Positions 1 through 11,532 are shown, numbered from the stretch's first letter. The stretch is DNA of 64,000 bases from Gyrodactylus bullatarudis (GCA_012064415.1 SSNU01000792.1:62001-126000); one strand, 5' to 3'. The notes: generated by a model not told the origin, from the sequence alone. Program-made: numbers and translations.

Positions 1-554
1 GGATTATCAATAAATTTTCTGCACAATTCATTGATCTGCTGTTCAATATCCTCGGGCTGGTCTGCGAGTGGGACTTTGGTGATTCCTGGAAGATCAACCA
101 GGGTCAAATTGAGGACATGAGGACTAAATACTTTAAGATGAATAGCTTCAGCAGATACAGACTTTCCAGAGCCAGCCACACGGTCTGTTTCAACTTCAAT
201 TTCTCTGCGAACTTCGGCAAAATCAGTGAAAATTTTGCCTTTCACATGTAGAAATTTGGCCCATTCTTTTGATTGGCCATCTCCTTCACTATTCTTTGTA
301 TCTGTATCATCTTCTGGTACATGAACAAGTTGAAGAATCAGTGGACGACGAGTAACGATGCCAGTACCACGAGGTAAAAAGTCTTTGCCAACTAAATTTT
401 CAAGAACTGAACTCTTTCCTGAACTCTAGAAAATAAGTGAGAGAAGACAAACCTGTGTTCCGAGGACAACTATTTGTGGAAGTTGAATAGAATCACAACC
501 AACTGTCGAAAATACATCTTGAAGCTTATTAAGAATGGGTATCAGAGATTCCAT
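1..554 (-). CDS. Drp1: Dynamin-related protein 1 (DRP1/DNM1L), N-terminal part
   Basis: This is the 5' part of a dynamin-family GTPase that drives fission of mitochondria and peroxisomes. It runs off the left edge. The start codon at 554-552 opens [19 protein letters not shown], a close match to the DRP1 N terminus. The P-loop GTQSSGKSS is at residues 32-40, the switch region GTGIVTRRP follows, and [12 protein letters not shown] carries the G3 DLPG motif. The exons are 453-554 and 1-425. They are split inside the P-loop by a phase-0 intron of only 27 nt (426-452, GTTTGT...CTAG) that holds an in-frame stop, so it must be spliced out. An acceptor-like TTATATTTTAG lies shortly upstream of the ATG. 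The N terminus separates DRP1 from classical dynamin. The middle and GED domains lie outside the window. Confidence 0.95.
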
Positions 555-991
555 TGAAAAATGTTTTGAAAATGCGCTAAAATATAAACAAAACTGCTAA
601 GTGAATAACCCAATTTTAAATGGAAAAGTTTAAATGTTAACGAGAACTTTTTATGAAATAAAATTTATTATTTAATAAATTGAAATCAGGTAAAAAGATC
701 TATCTCTAGCCTCCAAAGAATCGTTGGAGTGATTGGATCTTTAGTTTACTTTTAAAAGGTAATGCTTATTCGAAAGAAATAGTGTTTTCGTTATTCATTA
801 ACTGTATCTATAATTTAGCCAATAAAAATGAGACTATGTGCAGTAATGATATGTATTTATAAAAATAACATAGTAGTATCGCCTAATTCAATAAAAGATA
901 CTTCAATCTATAGCTTTCATATTCTAACCATCATTTTTATATTTCGTCTTTTATCAGATCAGTGTTGAAAGCCTGAGGTAGGCTTATAGCT
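555..991. promoter_or_regulatory. Divergent intergenic region between DRP1 and the semaphorin gene
   Basis: About 440 bp of AT-rich sequence separates two divergent start codons, so it should contain both promoters or 5' untranslated regions. Splice-acceptor-like pyrimidine-AG stretches occur on each side near the starts: TTTTATCAG ending at about 960 before the semaphorin ATG, and TTATATTTTAG on the minus strand before the DRP1 ATG. I see no clear TATA box assignment and no open reading frame of note. Confidence 0.4.
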
Positions 992-3900
992 ATGAGCTCG
1001 TGGTTGCTCTGTGCAAGAAGAATTATTTTTATTGCCGTTCTCATTACAAGACTACAAACAATTGATGCACTAGAAGACCCATATCACAGTATTAATTTTG
1101 ACGGTAACTCAGTTTATTTACAAAACACAGATCTCGTTAAACAGAGTCCCCATGCGGATTATCACCAAGAGTGGCTGGACTTTAAGACCCAGATTCTCAC
1201 ACCATTTAACTTATCAGTGCAGGGTATTCTTCACAAGGATGAAATTCTTTTAATATCTCTTAGGTAATTTTTACTTACTTTTATTGCACCTACAGTGATG
1301 GGAAATTACTGAGAGTAAACGTAAATTCATTCCAGATAGAGGAGATTTTCGTCAAGTCTCTTACTGCCCAAGAATCATATGAATGTTCAATGGAATTAGC
1401 CAAGACTCGTGATAGTGATCGATTCAAAGGGGTATGAAATTTATTTATTTATTTTCAAGTATGCCTGCAAGACTCATCTAATAACGAGCATGGACTTTTA
1501 CTCGGAGAGCCTGGTGAATGTTTGTTTTACCAATCTCCTTCAATGTCATTGCTACATAAGGAATTTGTACCGACTATCTCTGGAGGAAAAGATAACTCAT
1601 TGGAGTTCACATGACTGCTATGGGGAGTACCCTGGAGTGTTTTCAATCAAAACGTATCCTAGTGACCAGAGTCTGGGAATTTCAAGGCTCTTGGCCAGTC
1701 TAAACATGAATCGAGACTTTTTCAATTCCCCAAGTAAACCATGGTTTTTCAAAATCCTTCCATTTCTTTCTAGGGAAGGTGGAATTTTTGCAAATTTTCC
1801 ATCATCAAAATTCTAGATATTTATTATTCGAGGAGGAGCGTTACAAGGAGGAAGAGAAGAAACAAGCATGCAAAGACGGTGATGATCAAGTGAAAACTTT
1901 TAGGCTGGCCAGAATTTGCACGAGAAACTTGGATGGTGACTATGCCGGGGAGGACGCTGGGAAATTGGTGGACTTTGAAAAGATTACGATTACCTGTCCA
2001 GGAAATGAGGAGGCAAGTTATGACACAATGAAGTCAGCCTACTTTCATCAAGAATCAAAATATCTATTCATCATTTTCACATCGAAGAAGTGAGATCGAG
2101 TATTTATTGATTATTCATACAAAATGTATCTGGTTGTTGTTTCCATTAAATGGTTGTCTTGCAATACAATAAAAATTCAAATTTTTTTTCATTCTTGCAG
2201 AGGTAACATGAAGGGATCTGCCGTCTGTCATTATTCCATAGAGGACATTGAAATGTCTTTTGATGATTCGAGGAAGTGCATAAATCACACAATGTCAGAG
2301 GAATCTTTGAAGCATTTGAAATTTAAGAGTATCCTCTTCGATAAGGTCCTTAAGCCGACAGGGACAATAGCCTTGTGTCAATCAGAACATGAAGAGTAAG
2401 TAGGAAATTAAGTTTTATTCAAAATAACTATAGATGGATCCGCCTGGCAGTGGATATGAAACAGGCTTACATTACGGAATGGAGGCAGGATCGTAACATC
2501 TTTATTTTCTTCATCATTCTCAAGGACTACAATGGCCAGACTATGCTAAGAAAGTTGAGAGTATGGATGCCGACAAGCAGAGAAGCCCAAGGTGAACATC
2601 AGGCTTGTTGTCCGCTGGAGAGTGTACTCTTGGGTCAGAGGCAGATATCTTTCATCTCTCTGACTAAGAATCATGAGATTCTTTTAATCAGTGAGGAGGG
2701 GACTTTGTTGAGGTTGCCACTAGTGCGACTAAACATTTTCAGGTCAGCCAGTGAAAGGTACAAAAGAAATCTGCATGCCATGAGGGATCCGTATTGCGAC
2801 ATGAGGTGGAATGATCAGACGAAAAGTTTTGATTGCTTCCTCAGGAAGGAAGGAAAATTCTCAATAAACCAAAAGGATGCCCATACTCTGATTGATTGTC
2901 CGATACTGGGAGGGGGGCTCGAGGAAAATTCTCAAGTTAACATTGATGGGGGTTGGACACCGTGGAGTAGTTGGAATGCGTGTAGACATTTTGAAGACCA
3001 TCAAGGGATCGGGAATAGTTCAGTAGACTCTTTCAATGTGCACAGTTGCAAGTGTCGATTTAGGACATGTGAAATGCCAAAGCCCTTTGGTAAACTGGCA
3101 AGAAAATGTAGAGGTCACAAGATTGAACTAAAGGAATGTTCAATGGATGGAGGCTGGAGTAGTTGGGGCGATTGGTCCTTGTGTAAGACTGAGAATGATT
3201 GTTTCAACGGAAAAAGGATTAGAATCAGAACTTGTACATCACCTGAGAGTTTTGGACCCCATGGAACACCTTGCAAAGGTATGAACTGGGAAGAGCAAAG
3301 TTGTGATCCTAGCGAGAATGAACACTGCAATGAGACATTTGACAAACAGATTACCGTAAAAGAAGCTAGATCGACTAGTAACTCAATTTTGATGCGTAAA
3401 TCACTGGAATATTCAAATAGATTCTGGTCAGAATGGTCCGAGTGTAGTAGAAAATGTGGAGGTGGAGTAAAGGAGAAGATTCGCAACTCTTGTTTCAATT
3501 CAACTTCAGAGGATCTATACAAATCTGATAACTGTATGGAAAAGGAACGTGTTAGTTGTAATACATTCCCGTGTAATGAACCATTACCAAGAAGTTAGTG
3601 CATTTTGGAATTTACTTAAAGATGATCACTAAACTAGGGGCAGTTTGTTCTGAATTAAATACAGCTTGCTCAGGATCTACTTCTTACTTGGATTTTACAG
3701 ATTAATTTGAAATGCTCTGGAATCCATTTAAGACGATACTGGTAGAGTTAAGTTATTTAACAAACTGTACTTGGTTGAACTAAAATACAATATATTAGAG
3801 TAGGCAAAATTTTTCAACTTTTCCCAACCTTAATCTCATTGAAAACTAAGCATTTTTTCCTAAGAAACCATACATCTTCGAGAGAAAGGATAAAATTAAG

Positions 3901-6900
3901 ATTTTTGAATAGTTTTATCAACATTTTGAATAAAAATAGGGCTCATAGTAAAAATTGAGTCTTTTCACATTTCTATAGAGACTCCTAGGAAATCAGGTAA
4001 ATTTCGATGGTTTTAGGGAAAATGGTATGTTTGTATATCAGAAAATAAAAAATTTTCATCTTGATTTTCAAAAATGTGATTTTCTCGGTTAGGTTTCTGA
4101 TTAAGGCATAGAAGATTGTTCGGGGGGAATAAAATTTTGCATTACCCTAATACGTGTTATTACAATACCTATTTTAAAACATAAAATATTAAAGAAGCTA
4201 TTTAAATTATGATATACAAACATATTTTCCAGAAGTAGGTACTCTTTCGTTGAAATGGTCACCCTGGATGAGGACTCAAGAAGTTGGCGGGAATAAGTAT
4301 AAACGCTTCAAGACAAAATGTTCCCTAATGACGTTGAATGAGAAAAATCATCCAGTGACACCTGAAATCAAGATGAAACAAATGGTTAGAACACGATTCA
4401 TCTCTAATCCAATGGTCCAGACAGGGGGTAAGATTGAATAATTTTAGCACTTGATTTAGATTACCTATCATGGGAGATCAAATCGAATGGAACAGAAACA
4501 GTTGACGTCTTTCCTGGATCTTACCTAATGAGTGAATGGTCGCCTTGTAGTGATTCATGTGGAGGTGGTCTCCAATGGCGTAAACGGCTTCAGGAAAGTG
4601 ACAAGTACTTTCCAATATCACTGGCTCATGAGGCTGGAGAGGAGAAAAGTGGTCGATTTGTTGAGTATCAGGTGTGTAACAATCAACCCTGTAAGAGTTC
4701 ATGGAGCTGTTGGTCAGATTGGTCAGAGTGTTCGGCTAGCTGTGGTTTTGGTAAAAGGTCAAGAGTGAGAAAATGCCAGATTGAAAATCAGTGCAGAGGA
4801 GGTGATGAGGCTGGCTATGAAGAGCAAATATGCATAGGATCGGACACATGGAACAAGAGGAACTGCCAAAAAACCCATTCAGATGGAAAGGGGAAACTGA
4901 GACAACGTTCAGTTGAGGGGAGATGGCAGGAATGGTCAGAGTGTGGAAATTACTTTGACCAGGCCAATGTCAGAATACGCATGCAGATACCAGATATTAA
5001 CAATGAGGACGTAAACATTTCAGAGGACACCTTAGAAATTGAGAGTTGTGAACTGGCCAAGACGTTTGTCAACAAAAGTATGCGGTTCAAGTTCAAATGA
5101 TGTGAAATTAAAAATGAGACCTTGGAATTAACGGGCGATAAGATTTAACCCTTTCGATCCCATACGCTTATAAATTGAGATAGAGCTCTAATTTCAAAAG
5201 CAATGAGTCTTTGTTAATCTCCTGGTAAATTTTGTCTTCGATCAAATTTCTGTGCGGGATCATCTTCAACTAGATCTATGATGGGTCATATGTGACCCAC
5301 TGGGATGTAAGGGAGTGGCAAAAATATGCGTCTACTTTTAAGTAGATAATAATTTGGTGTTTATTATATTGATAATTTAGAATTTATTTTGATGGTATCT
5401 CATGTAACAATTGATTCCATGAGTAATACATAAAAATACATTGCATTTAGAACATAGATCTGGGACCTTCTTGTTGCAAACTCTGCATCTTCGACGGTCT
5501 TTGGAATCTGAAACTTTGACAGGAAGATGCATTTTCTTTGGCTCTTCCAAATCTAAAGACAGATCGAATATTGAGCTATTATTCAATTCTTTCTCTGATT
5601 TTAGTTCCTTAAGATTTTGCAAACGATTTGAACGGATTGTTCCTATTGAATGAACTCCTTCACTTAGAAGTGATTTCTGAAGATCGAATCCAGTAAAGTA
5701 GTTGTCAAAGCATATTATGTGACCAGAATTCTTTGGAATATGTTCACAAACTTTCAAAAAAAAATCACCCGAAGATTTACCACATGAATTTTCGATAGCG
5801 GGAGTTTTACCATAGTAGATATGAAAATCATGCATGAAGCCATTCGTTGAATTTCTTGAAAAGATTTTGATGCCCCACTTGTAAGGCTTACACGGAAGAT
5901 ACTGTTTCAGCCTTGTCTTTCCTTTGAACGGAATTATCTGCTCATCTACAGACTGAATTTGATCTTGAGTTCCATTTATAATGCAGTTATTTCTGAAGAT
6001 CTCTGTAAAATCTCTTATTTTGTATAGCCTATCTTCCGTATTCAGGAGAAGATTGTCTGCAAAATGCAGATTTTTCTTCCATAATTCAAATTTATTCCTA
6101 GACATGATATTTGCAATGGCTTCAACTCTTGTCTCCTTTGTCCAAAACATTCGATAACGTGGAAGATGTATGATACACATTTTCATAAGAAGACCAAGGA
6201 AGATTTTTCCATCGTCCAATGTTGCGCCCAGACATTGACAGTTTTGAGTCGCGTAGATATTCGATTGATTTACCATCAATGAGACCATACTTTTGCTGAA
6301 AAACAGATTGAAATACTCTAACATTGTCTTTGCCTGGGATTTATTTTCTCTACTTTGAAATTGTATTTCTATCTTAGGATGATTTCTGGTATTTCTTAAA
6401 TGATTTGTTCTCAGATCCGAATCTTCAAGTTCTTCTTCTAGATCATCTACTGGCTCATTGTCGATGAATTCTTGATCAAGAGCCTGAACTTCTTCTTCAA
6501 CTTCTTCATCTGAATTATCTGGAGCAGGAATCATGAGTAATAAATATGTTTTTCCGGACCGTGTACATTTGATTTCAACCTCATCTAACATTACGTTATA
6601 TCCCAGTGGGTCACATATGACCCAAACTTTAAAATAATATACCTCTGGCCCATTGACCAATAGAATCAATGTTTTTCATGAGGTATGATAAGCTTTCAGT
6701 CAGGTATCATTACATAAAATTAGAAATCTCTATGCCATTTAGTATAGTAATTAAAGAATATTGAATGAACACTTAATTGTCATGGTAGACAAGGATTCTT
6801 GAAAGCGGTACAAAAAGTGCTAATTAAATTTTTTTTTCAAAAATGATTAATCAGTAAGATAGTAATTAATTGAAGAAGTAATATGATGTTGATCTGTATA

Positions 6901-7512
6901 CAGCGGTATTATTGTGATAAAAGATATGAAAGTTTGAAGTTTGGGGTCATATATGACCCCTGGGATCGAAAGGGTTAAATTATTTTAGTTATTATGGTCT
7001 TATTTTTACTTTAAAACATGCTTTCTGAAGCTATATTAGGACTGGCGCTAGAGATTTTCCTAACATGGTTGAAAATAGCTGAAAATTAGAAAAACGGTTT
7101 TCAGAATCTTTTTATTTCGATCTGAGGAAAAATATTTATTGAACATAATGTCAAAATTTTATAAAGGATACAGGAAAAAAGTGTGTAATCAACTGTGTAA
7201 TCTAGATTAACTTTAAGGGAGAGAAGTTTTTGGAAGAAATAAAAATCTTTTCTATTTAATTTAGCTTACATGGTGGAAAAACTAAAGGAAACTCAACAAA
7301 ATAGAAAACTTGCCAAAGATCAGACAGAACCATCCTATACAAAAGCACAAGTTGGATTTACCAGCCTGGCTGCATTCTTACTGGGACTTTTGTTGGTTCT
7401 AATACCGGGAGTTATTTGTATTTTAAAGAAACGACAAAAAAAGTATGTTAGATTCAAAGTCAAAGAGGACAAGACCAAGATACCAATCAAGGGAATCTTG
7501 AAAAAGAGTTGA
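992..7512 (+). CDS. Semaphorin-5-like transmembrane receptor (Sema, PSI, seven TSP1, TM)
   Basis: A cell-surface guidance protein of the class 5 semaphorin type, which acts through plexins. My model joins exons 992-1263, 1296-1431, 1460-1733, 1774-2089, 2201-2395, 2434-3593, 4233-4427, 4460-5077 and 7265-7512 in continuous phase, giving about 1,137 residues. A signal peptide (1-26) precedes a diverged Sema domain, recognised by segments such as GNMKGSAVCHYS and FLQIFHHQNSRYLLFEEE. A PSI stretch follows (NLHAMRDPYCDMRW). Seven thrombospondin type 1 repeats come next, with cores such as GGWTPWSSW, GGWSSWGDW, FWSEWSECSRKCGGG, MSEWSPCSDSCGGG and CWSDWSECSASCGFG. One transmembrane helix (about 1085-1109) and a short basic tail are in the last exon. 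Seven TSP1 repeats is the class 5 number. Introns are 27-111 nt except two, and the last contains a piggyBac element. Acceptor 4448 is an alternative to 4460. Confidence 0.88.
3795..4180. repeat. Interspersed repeat copy in a semaphorin intron (pair with 43870-44280)
   Basis: The sequence beginning TTAGAGTAGGC and containing TTTTTCAACTTTTCCCA and CCTTAATCTCATT recurs in inverse orientation near 44280 (CTGGGAAAAGTTGAAAAATTT followed by GGCCTACTCTACTC). Similar text continues inward in both copies, including a block around ACCATACATC. It is therefore a dispersed repeat, probably a non-autonomous DNA element, sitting in the 639-nt intron between the third and fourth TSP1 repeats. The outer boundaries are approximate. 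Confidence 0.5.
5149..6974 (-). mobile_element. piggyBac element, internally deleted, in the last semaphorin intron
   Basis: Both ends show the piggyBac signature: a TTAA target duplication (5145-5148 and 6975-6978) followed by 14-bp inverted termini CCCTTTCGATCCCA. Palindromes of the type GGGTCATATGTGACCC lie near the ends at 5283-5298, 6608-6623 and 6943-6960 and may be transposase-binding sites. The element is about 1.8 kb and carries one open reading frame on the minus strand, antisense to the host gene. The clean ends say that insertion into the intron was a standard cut-and-paste event. Confidence 0.92.
5377..6669 (-). pseudogene. piggyBac transposase with internal in-frame deletion
   Basis: The open frame encodes 430 residues. 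The first 26 codons read through the subterminal palindrome, so translation more likely starts at residue 27 (MLDEVEIKC). The acidic N-terminal region, the first catalytic Asp in SVDEQIIPFKG (about residue 242) and the second in CFDNYFTG (about residue 322) are present. The C-terminal cysteine-rich domain is present too (CRVCNKKVP, LCSKCNVFLC). Soon after the second Asp, at about residue 350-370, the sequence jumps almost directly to the C-terminal region. The block with the third Asp, normally in an MGGVDxxD context, is missing. The family is normally near 550-600 residues. The frame is otherwise uninterrupted, so the deletion is in frame, but the product should lack strand-transfer activity. 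Confidence 0.85.
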
Positions 7513-7548
7513 AATTGAAAAAAAACAAATATGGTATAAGTAAAAATC

Positions 7549-7554
7549 AATAAA
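7549..7554 (+). terminator. Polyadenylation signal AATAAA of the semaphorin gene
   Basis: An AATAAA hexamer lies 37 nt after the semaphorin stop codon and just before the HPF1 stop codon on the opposite strand, which suggests overlapping convergent 3' ends. Confidence 0.5.
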
Positions 7555-7557
7555 TTA

Positions 7558-8636
7558 TTAATTTTCATAAAATAAGGGTTTAATTTTCCTACCAGAGTCA
7601 ATATGCTTCTTGATAACTTCGGAGTAATCTTCACGGCCAGCAAGTTTGTAGGCCACGTTGAGTAGTCTCTTGATGTAACGACTTAGAACATCAATTTCAG
7701 ACTGGGTAAAGGCTCCTTTACTATTAGGATGGAATGCCAAGAGGTTAAGACCCAGTTCAAGGGCCTGACCATAATCACCTTCGTCATTGGCGAATTGACA
7801 ATATGTGACCAATTCATCAAGACGTGCTTTACTTTTTTTAAGGGCATCTTCATTCCCAATAGAGCTGAGGATTCCACTCAAAATTGATTTTAGTTGACCT
7901 TAGGAAAAAATAGAAAAATTATTACTATTACTAAATTGAGTATATTTTGAAATAGTAGTTTTATTAAATAACAGGTAGCTTGATAGAATTCATTTAATAG
8001 TTATATGGTTATTAGAAAAATTTATAAAAGAAAAAATATAAATCTCAACTTACTATCGCTAGCTGACACTTCTCTGTAACCGATGCCGTCTTCTCCGAGT
8101 TCGATTTCAATACAGAATCCGTTCCAGAGGGAAGCAACTGAATTTTTCTTGTATTTTTTCACATATTCAGTATTATTAAACGGTTTATCAAAGTATTTAT
8201 TGAATTTATCGAGTGTTTTAAGGAGTTTATCATCTTTGGAAAAATGATGTTGCAGAGCTTGGAACAAATTCAACCCGATAATATCAAATTTTCCATTCAG
8301 AGCAGATGAATTTTTAGCAACAAATTTCGGATGCACATTAGGTTCATTGGTATAATAGCCAAAGTGTAAGCCAACATCGAATTTGAACTCTGCAAGAAGA
8401 GTCACAAATTCAGGTGGGTCATGAGCATATCGAAATAGGTTGACATTAGGATCATTGGATGCATGGAAGTAGTCGTAAAGAGGACCAGCAACTCGAAGTC
8501 CCAACTCTTCAAGTGCTGTTCCTGGAGAGTTGGGCTTTAATATTTCGAGAAATTTGATAAAATCGTAAAAGTCTTCGCCAAAAGAGATTAGATAGACCTC
8601 ACTAATACGTTTAAGAAGATCAGTATCAAGAATCAT
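7558..8636 (-). CDS. HPF1: Histone PARylation factor 1 (HPF1)
   Basis: HPF1 completes the active site of PARP1/2 and directs ADP-ribosylation to serine during DNA repair. Two exons, 8054-8636 and 7558-7898, joined across a 155-nt intron (GT...AG, phase 1), give 307 residues. The N-terminal match GEDFYDFIKFLEILKP corresponds to human PEDFYHFWKFCEELDP. DPPEFVTLL and GIGYREV keep the Tyr-Arg pair (187-188). TYCQFANDEGDYGQALELG keeps the Asp-Glu pair (233-234) that supplies the catalytic glutamate (human E284). The N terminus is about 45 residues shorter than human HPF1. An in-frame stop and the acceptor-like AACTAG lie just before the ATG, so either the protein is short or the ATG sits on a spliced leader junction. 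It lies 49 bp downstream of the channel gene and 45 bp from the convergent semaphorin stop. Confidence 0.93.
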
Positions 8637-8685
8637 AACTATCTAGTTAAAATTAAATTTTTTGTAATTTATAAATTCAACTTTA
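8637..8685 (-). promoter_or_regulatory. 49-bp junction between the channel stop and the HPF1 start
   Basis: Only 49 bp separate the channel stop codon (8686-8688) from the HPF1 ATG on the same strand. The gap is AT-rich, and on the minus strand the sequence before the ATG reads AATTTTAACTAG then ATAGTTATG, a good 3' splice-site shape with no donor nearby in the gap. This is too small for an ordinary promoter plus terminator and resembles an intercistronic region resolved by spliced-leader trans-splicing. That reading is inference. Confidence 0.45.
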
Positions 8686-10043
8686 TTAAAACTCCTCTTT
8701 TGTGTCAACTCTTATTTTAAATAGCCACAGAAAGCCGCCGAGACAAATACAAATGAAAAATTTTATCAAGTTCCAAGTTATTACAAATAGGTCTTGTACA
8801 GCTAGTGAGGAAAATATTGATATGGTCTCGACGAGTTCAATGATAAAAACTTCCATTGTATAATAGCGTTCTTGAAGCTAGTTTAATATCAAGTTCTGAT
8901 TATAGGACTTACAAACTTTTCCGAGTTTTCATTGTCTATGTAAACACTTAGGGTAAAACTTTCTTTATCATCTTGTTCATCCGAATAAAAGTAATCCATC
9001 TTGTATTTTACATGGTGACATATTCGTTTGCAAGATGATATGTAACTTGATTGATCTATTCTAGTATAATAAACCTTTTCGAGGCATTCCTGAGATGATT
9101 TACCTCCGAATAGACAATAAGTATAGTTTTGTTTTTCATAATAATCATGTAAATGACTTAGACATTTGCATTCTTGCACAGATTTCATTGACTCTTGATA
9201 AGTTTCGCAATAATCTTCGTTGAGTAAAACGTTGAACTTTACTATTTCTGAACCTGCATAGCTTAAAAAACATAATAGATGGTTTCTCTAACTTGTGGGA
9301 AATACTCTTACTTACTATAAAGAGTATCTTTTGTCATTACACTCTCTGCCAAGGTTATATTTTACCTCTTCAGAATGAACATGAACTATCGAATGGTAGC
9401 CCTTTTCAATGTAGAAATAGCTTTCATCATTCTTCTGGGCCAAATTCGGAGAGCGATCTCGTTCATGAATAAAGACATGAAGTCTTTGTGAATCAAATGA
9501 TGTCATATTAATGTCGAATCTCACTTGAATTCTCTGTTTACGAAGTTTCAGGTTTTCAATCAGAAAACCAGCACAAAAACCATAGATTGAATTTCGTTGG
9601 AAATAGCTGATGTCATCATCAATGAATAAGTCTTCTACACTTAATTTTATATCGTTCTCAAAGTTTTTAATCATGGAATTTTTCATGTTGTGCACGTTGA
9701 TGAGATCATCAGAACTATTTGTTTCTGGACAAAATGTTATCTGTGGCATGGGTATCGTGTAGTTATCGAGGACTGCCTTTAAAAGGTAATCCCTCTTGTT
9801 GTATTGTGTGATAATATCCTGGATGAAATAAGTGAATCCGAAAATGTTCAAGATGAAAATAAATATCCAATAAATGAAGGATAATTTAACACGTGTTATT
9901 AGAAATAGACCCAACTTTTCCCTTTGTACGCAATCCATGAGGTAATTGAGACCAACTCGGAACCAATGGGATTCTGCTCTCATAAAATTTCCATGATTCA
10001 TTTTAGAATCCTTAAATGCAAATCCCTGAGCAAAGAGTTCCAT
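8686..10043 (-). CDS. DEG/ENaC-family (degenerin/ASIC/pickpocket) channel subunit, diverged
   Basis: Two-helix sodium channel subunit. Exons 9316-10043, 8913-9261 and 8686-8877 join across introns of 54 and 35 nt and give 422 residues. TM1 is at about 54-73 and is followed by MPQITFCPE, the counterpart of the family FPAVTICN motif. The ectodomain has the late cysteine-rich part: GRECNDKRYSLYYAG, then CETYQESMKSVQECKC. TM2 (about 380-412) is recognisable by position, but the usual GG-x-LGL-x-LGxS pore sequence is absent; TISIFSSLAVQDLF lies there instead. The cytoplasmic His-Gly gating motif is also not seen. So the family call is firm for the ectodomain, but ion selectivity or even conduction is uncertain. 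The second acceptor was chosen as TTTTTTAAG because the alternative makes a stop codon. HPF1 follows closely on the same strand. Confidence 0.8.
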
Positions 10044-11532
10044 GTTACTCTATTTAATTTTAAATAATCTGTCTGTTTTCTATTTCTAACCTACACTGTA
10101 GACAAAATACAAGAGAAAAAATATTAATGAAATGTTGTAAAATTGAAAATCTTTTTTTTTTCTTTTGAAATCTGTTTACATCATGTAAACTTTACATGTA
10201 TAGTAAAAACTTTTTACATTAAAAATGTTAAAAATGTATTCTTAATTTTTTTTCTGTTTTTCAACAATAAAAATATCCTTATTTCCTTGTGCATAAAAGG
10301 AGGTAAAAATTTTATGTAGTAATATTATAATATTTCATTCATAATTTTTTAACAATGTCTTATGAGAGTAAATTAAATTATGAACCAATAAAATTCAAGT
10401 TTAATTCATTCATTAAATTAACAATTGTACCTTGAATAGCTTTGAGATGAATGGGAGAAATATTCACACAGTTTGAATAGCAGGAGCAAGACCAAGCCAC
10501 GTGTTATTCATTGATTAAAAGTACATATAGAATACATATCTTTTAATCAAAAAGACAAATTTCTCTGGTACAGTGTACAAAAATGAATAATTAAAAAGGA
10601 AATACAATTTATTTTCTCTTTTGAGGAAATTTATGACGAATAAAAGGGGAGCTAAAGAGACATTCGAGCTAGGATACATTATTATCCTCACACATTTGAA
10701 GGTGTATAGTTTTTCAATAAAATTTGATCAAAAAATAGTACAAGGTAATGTAAAAAAGAAGGGATTGTAAACTTATAATATGCTTCCTCCTTCATTCCCT
10801 TGATAGACTTGATAGATTGTACGTAAACATTGTAATAATGCAATGATAATAAACAATAAATAAATACAAATAGATAAATAAACAAAGAAATAAACTCATA
10901 AAATTGGATCACATTTTGGATAAGAGGATGGTGTCTCATCTGAATTTCCATTTGTCAGTTTACTATCACCTAGGAAAATGCTATTCCTATTAGAATTATT
11001 CCAGAGCTGACTAGAGGGCAGAGTGAACCTGGTGCTGCAGTCATCGCTATTCTTTTGGGAAAAAAAGGAATCCATTTACACATTTATATTTTTAGAGATC
11101 AAATCACTTTCAGATATTTCACCTCTTATTTGGACATTCTTAATCTTGACTTAGGTTCAAAGATTAAACTTCAAACTCTCTCAATTTGTACACTTTAATC
11201 AGTAAATGTTTTACCGTTAATCTTGCTACTCTAATAAATCATTCACTTTAGTTATCATTTAGGAAATAAATCTCATAATTCGAATACAAAGGCTTTTTCA
11301 AGGCTATAAAGATTTTTCATTGAACAATCCCTAATTTTAACGTAATAGTTCGTTAAACTTGTTAGTGGTCCAAACATGAATTAGGACATGTCCAAATGGC
11401 TTTAAATGGTAAGAAAAGAAGTCCTTCAAAGATTCCTCACTCAGAAAAAATAGGCAAATCGTTTTTATGAAATTTTGAATCAAAATGAGCCAGTTAAAAC
11501 TTCACAAAAGAACGATATGAAAGTCTGTTTAA

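Noticed and set aside
4428..4447. A 20-nt intron in the semaphorin gene
   Set aside because: In frame and possible, but the acceptor 12 nt later gives 32 nt, in line with the other small introns.
9251..9262. Acceptor ATGCAG for the second channel exon
   Set aside because: Using it creates an in-frame TAG at the junction; the acceptor TTTTTTAAG a few bases earlier keeps the DEG/ENaC frame.
10688..10951. Minus-strand open frame of 87 codons, hydrophobic
   Set aside because: AT-rich sequence gives Phe/Ile/Tyr-rich frames by chance; no domain, no homolog recognised and no convincing splice context beyond one acceptor shape.
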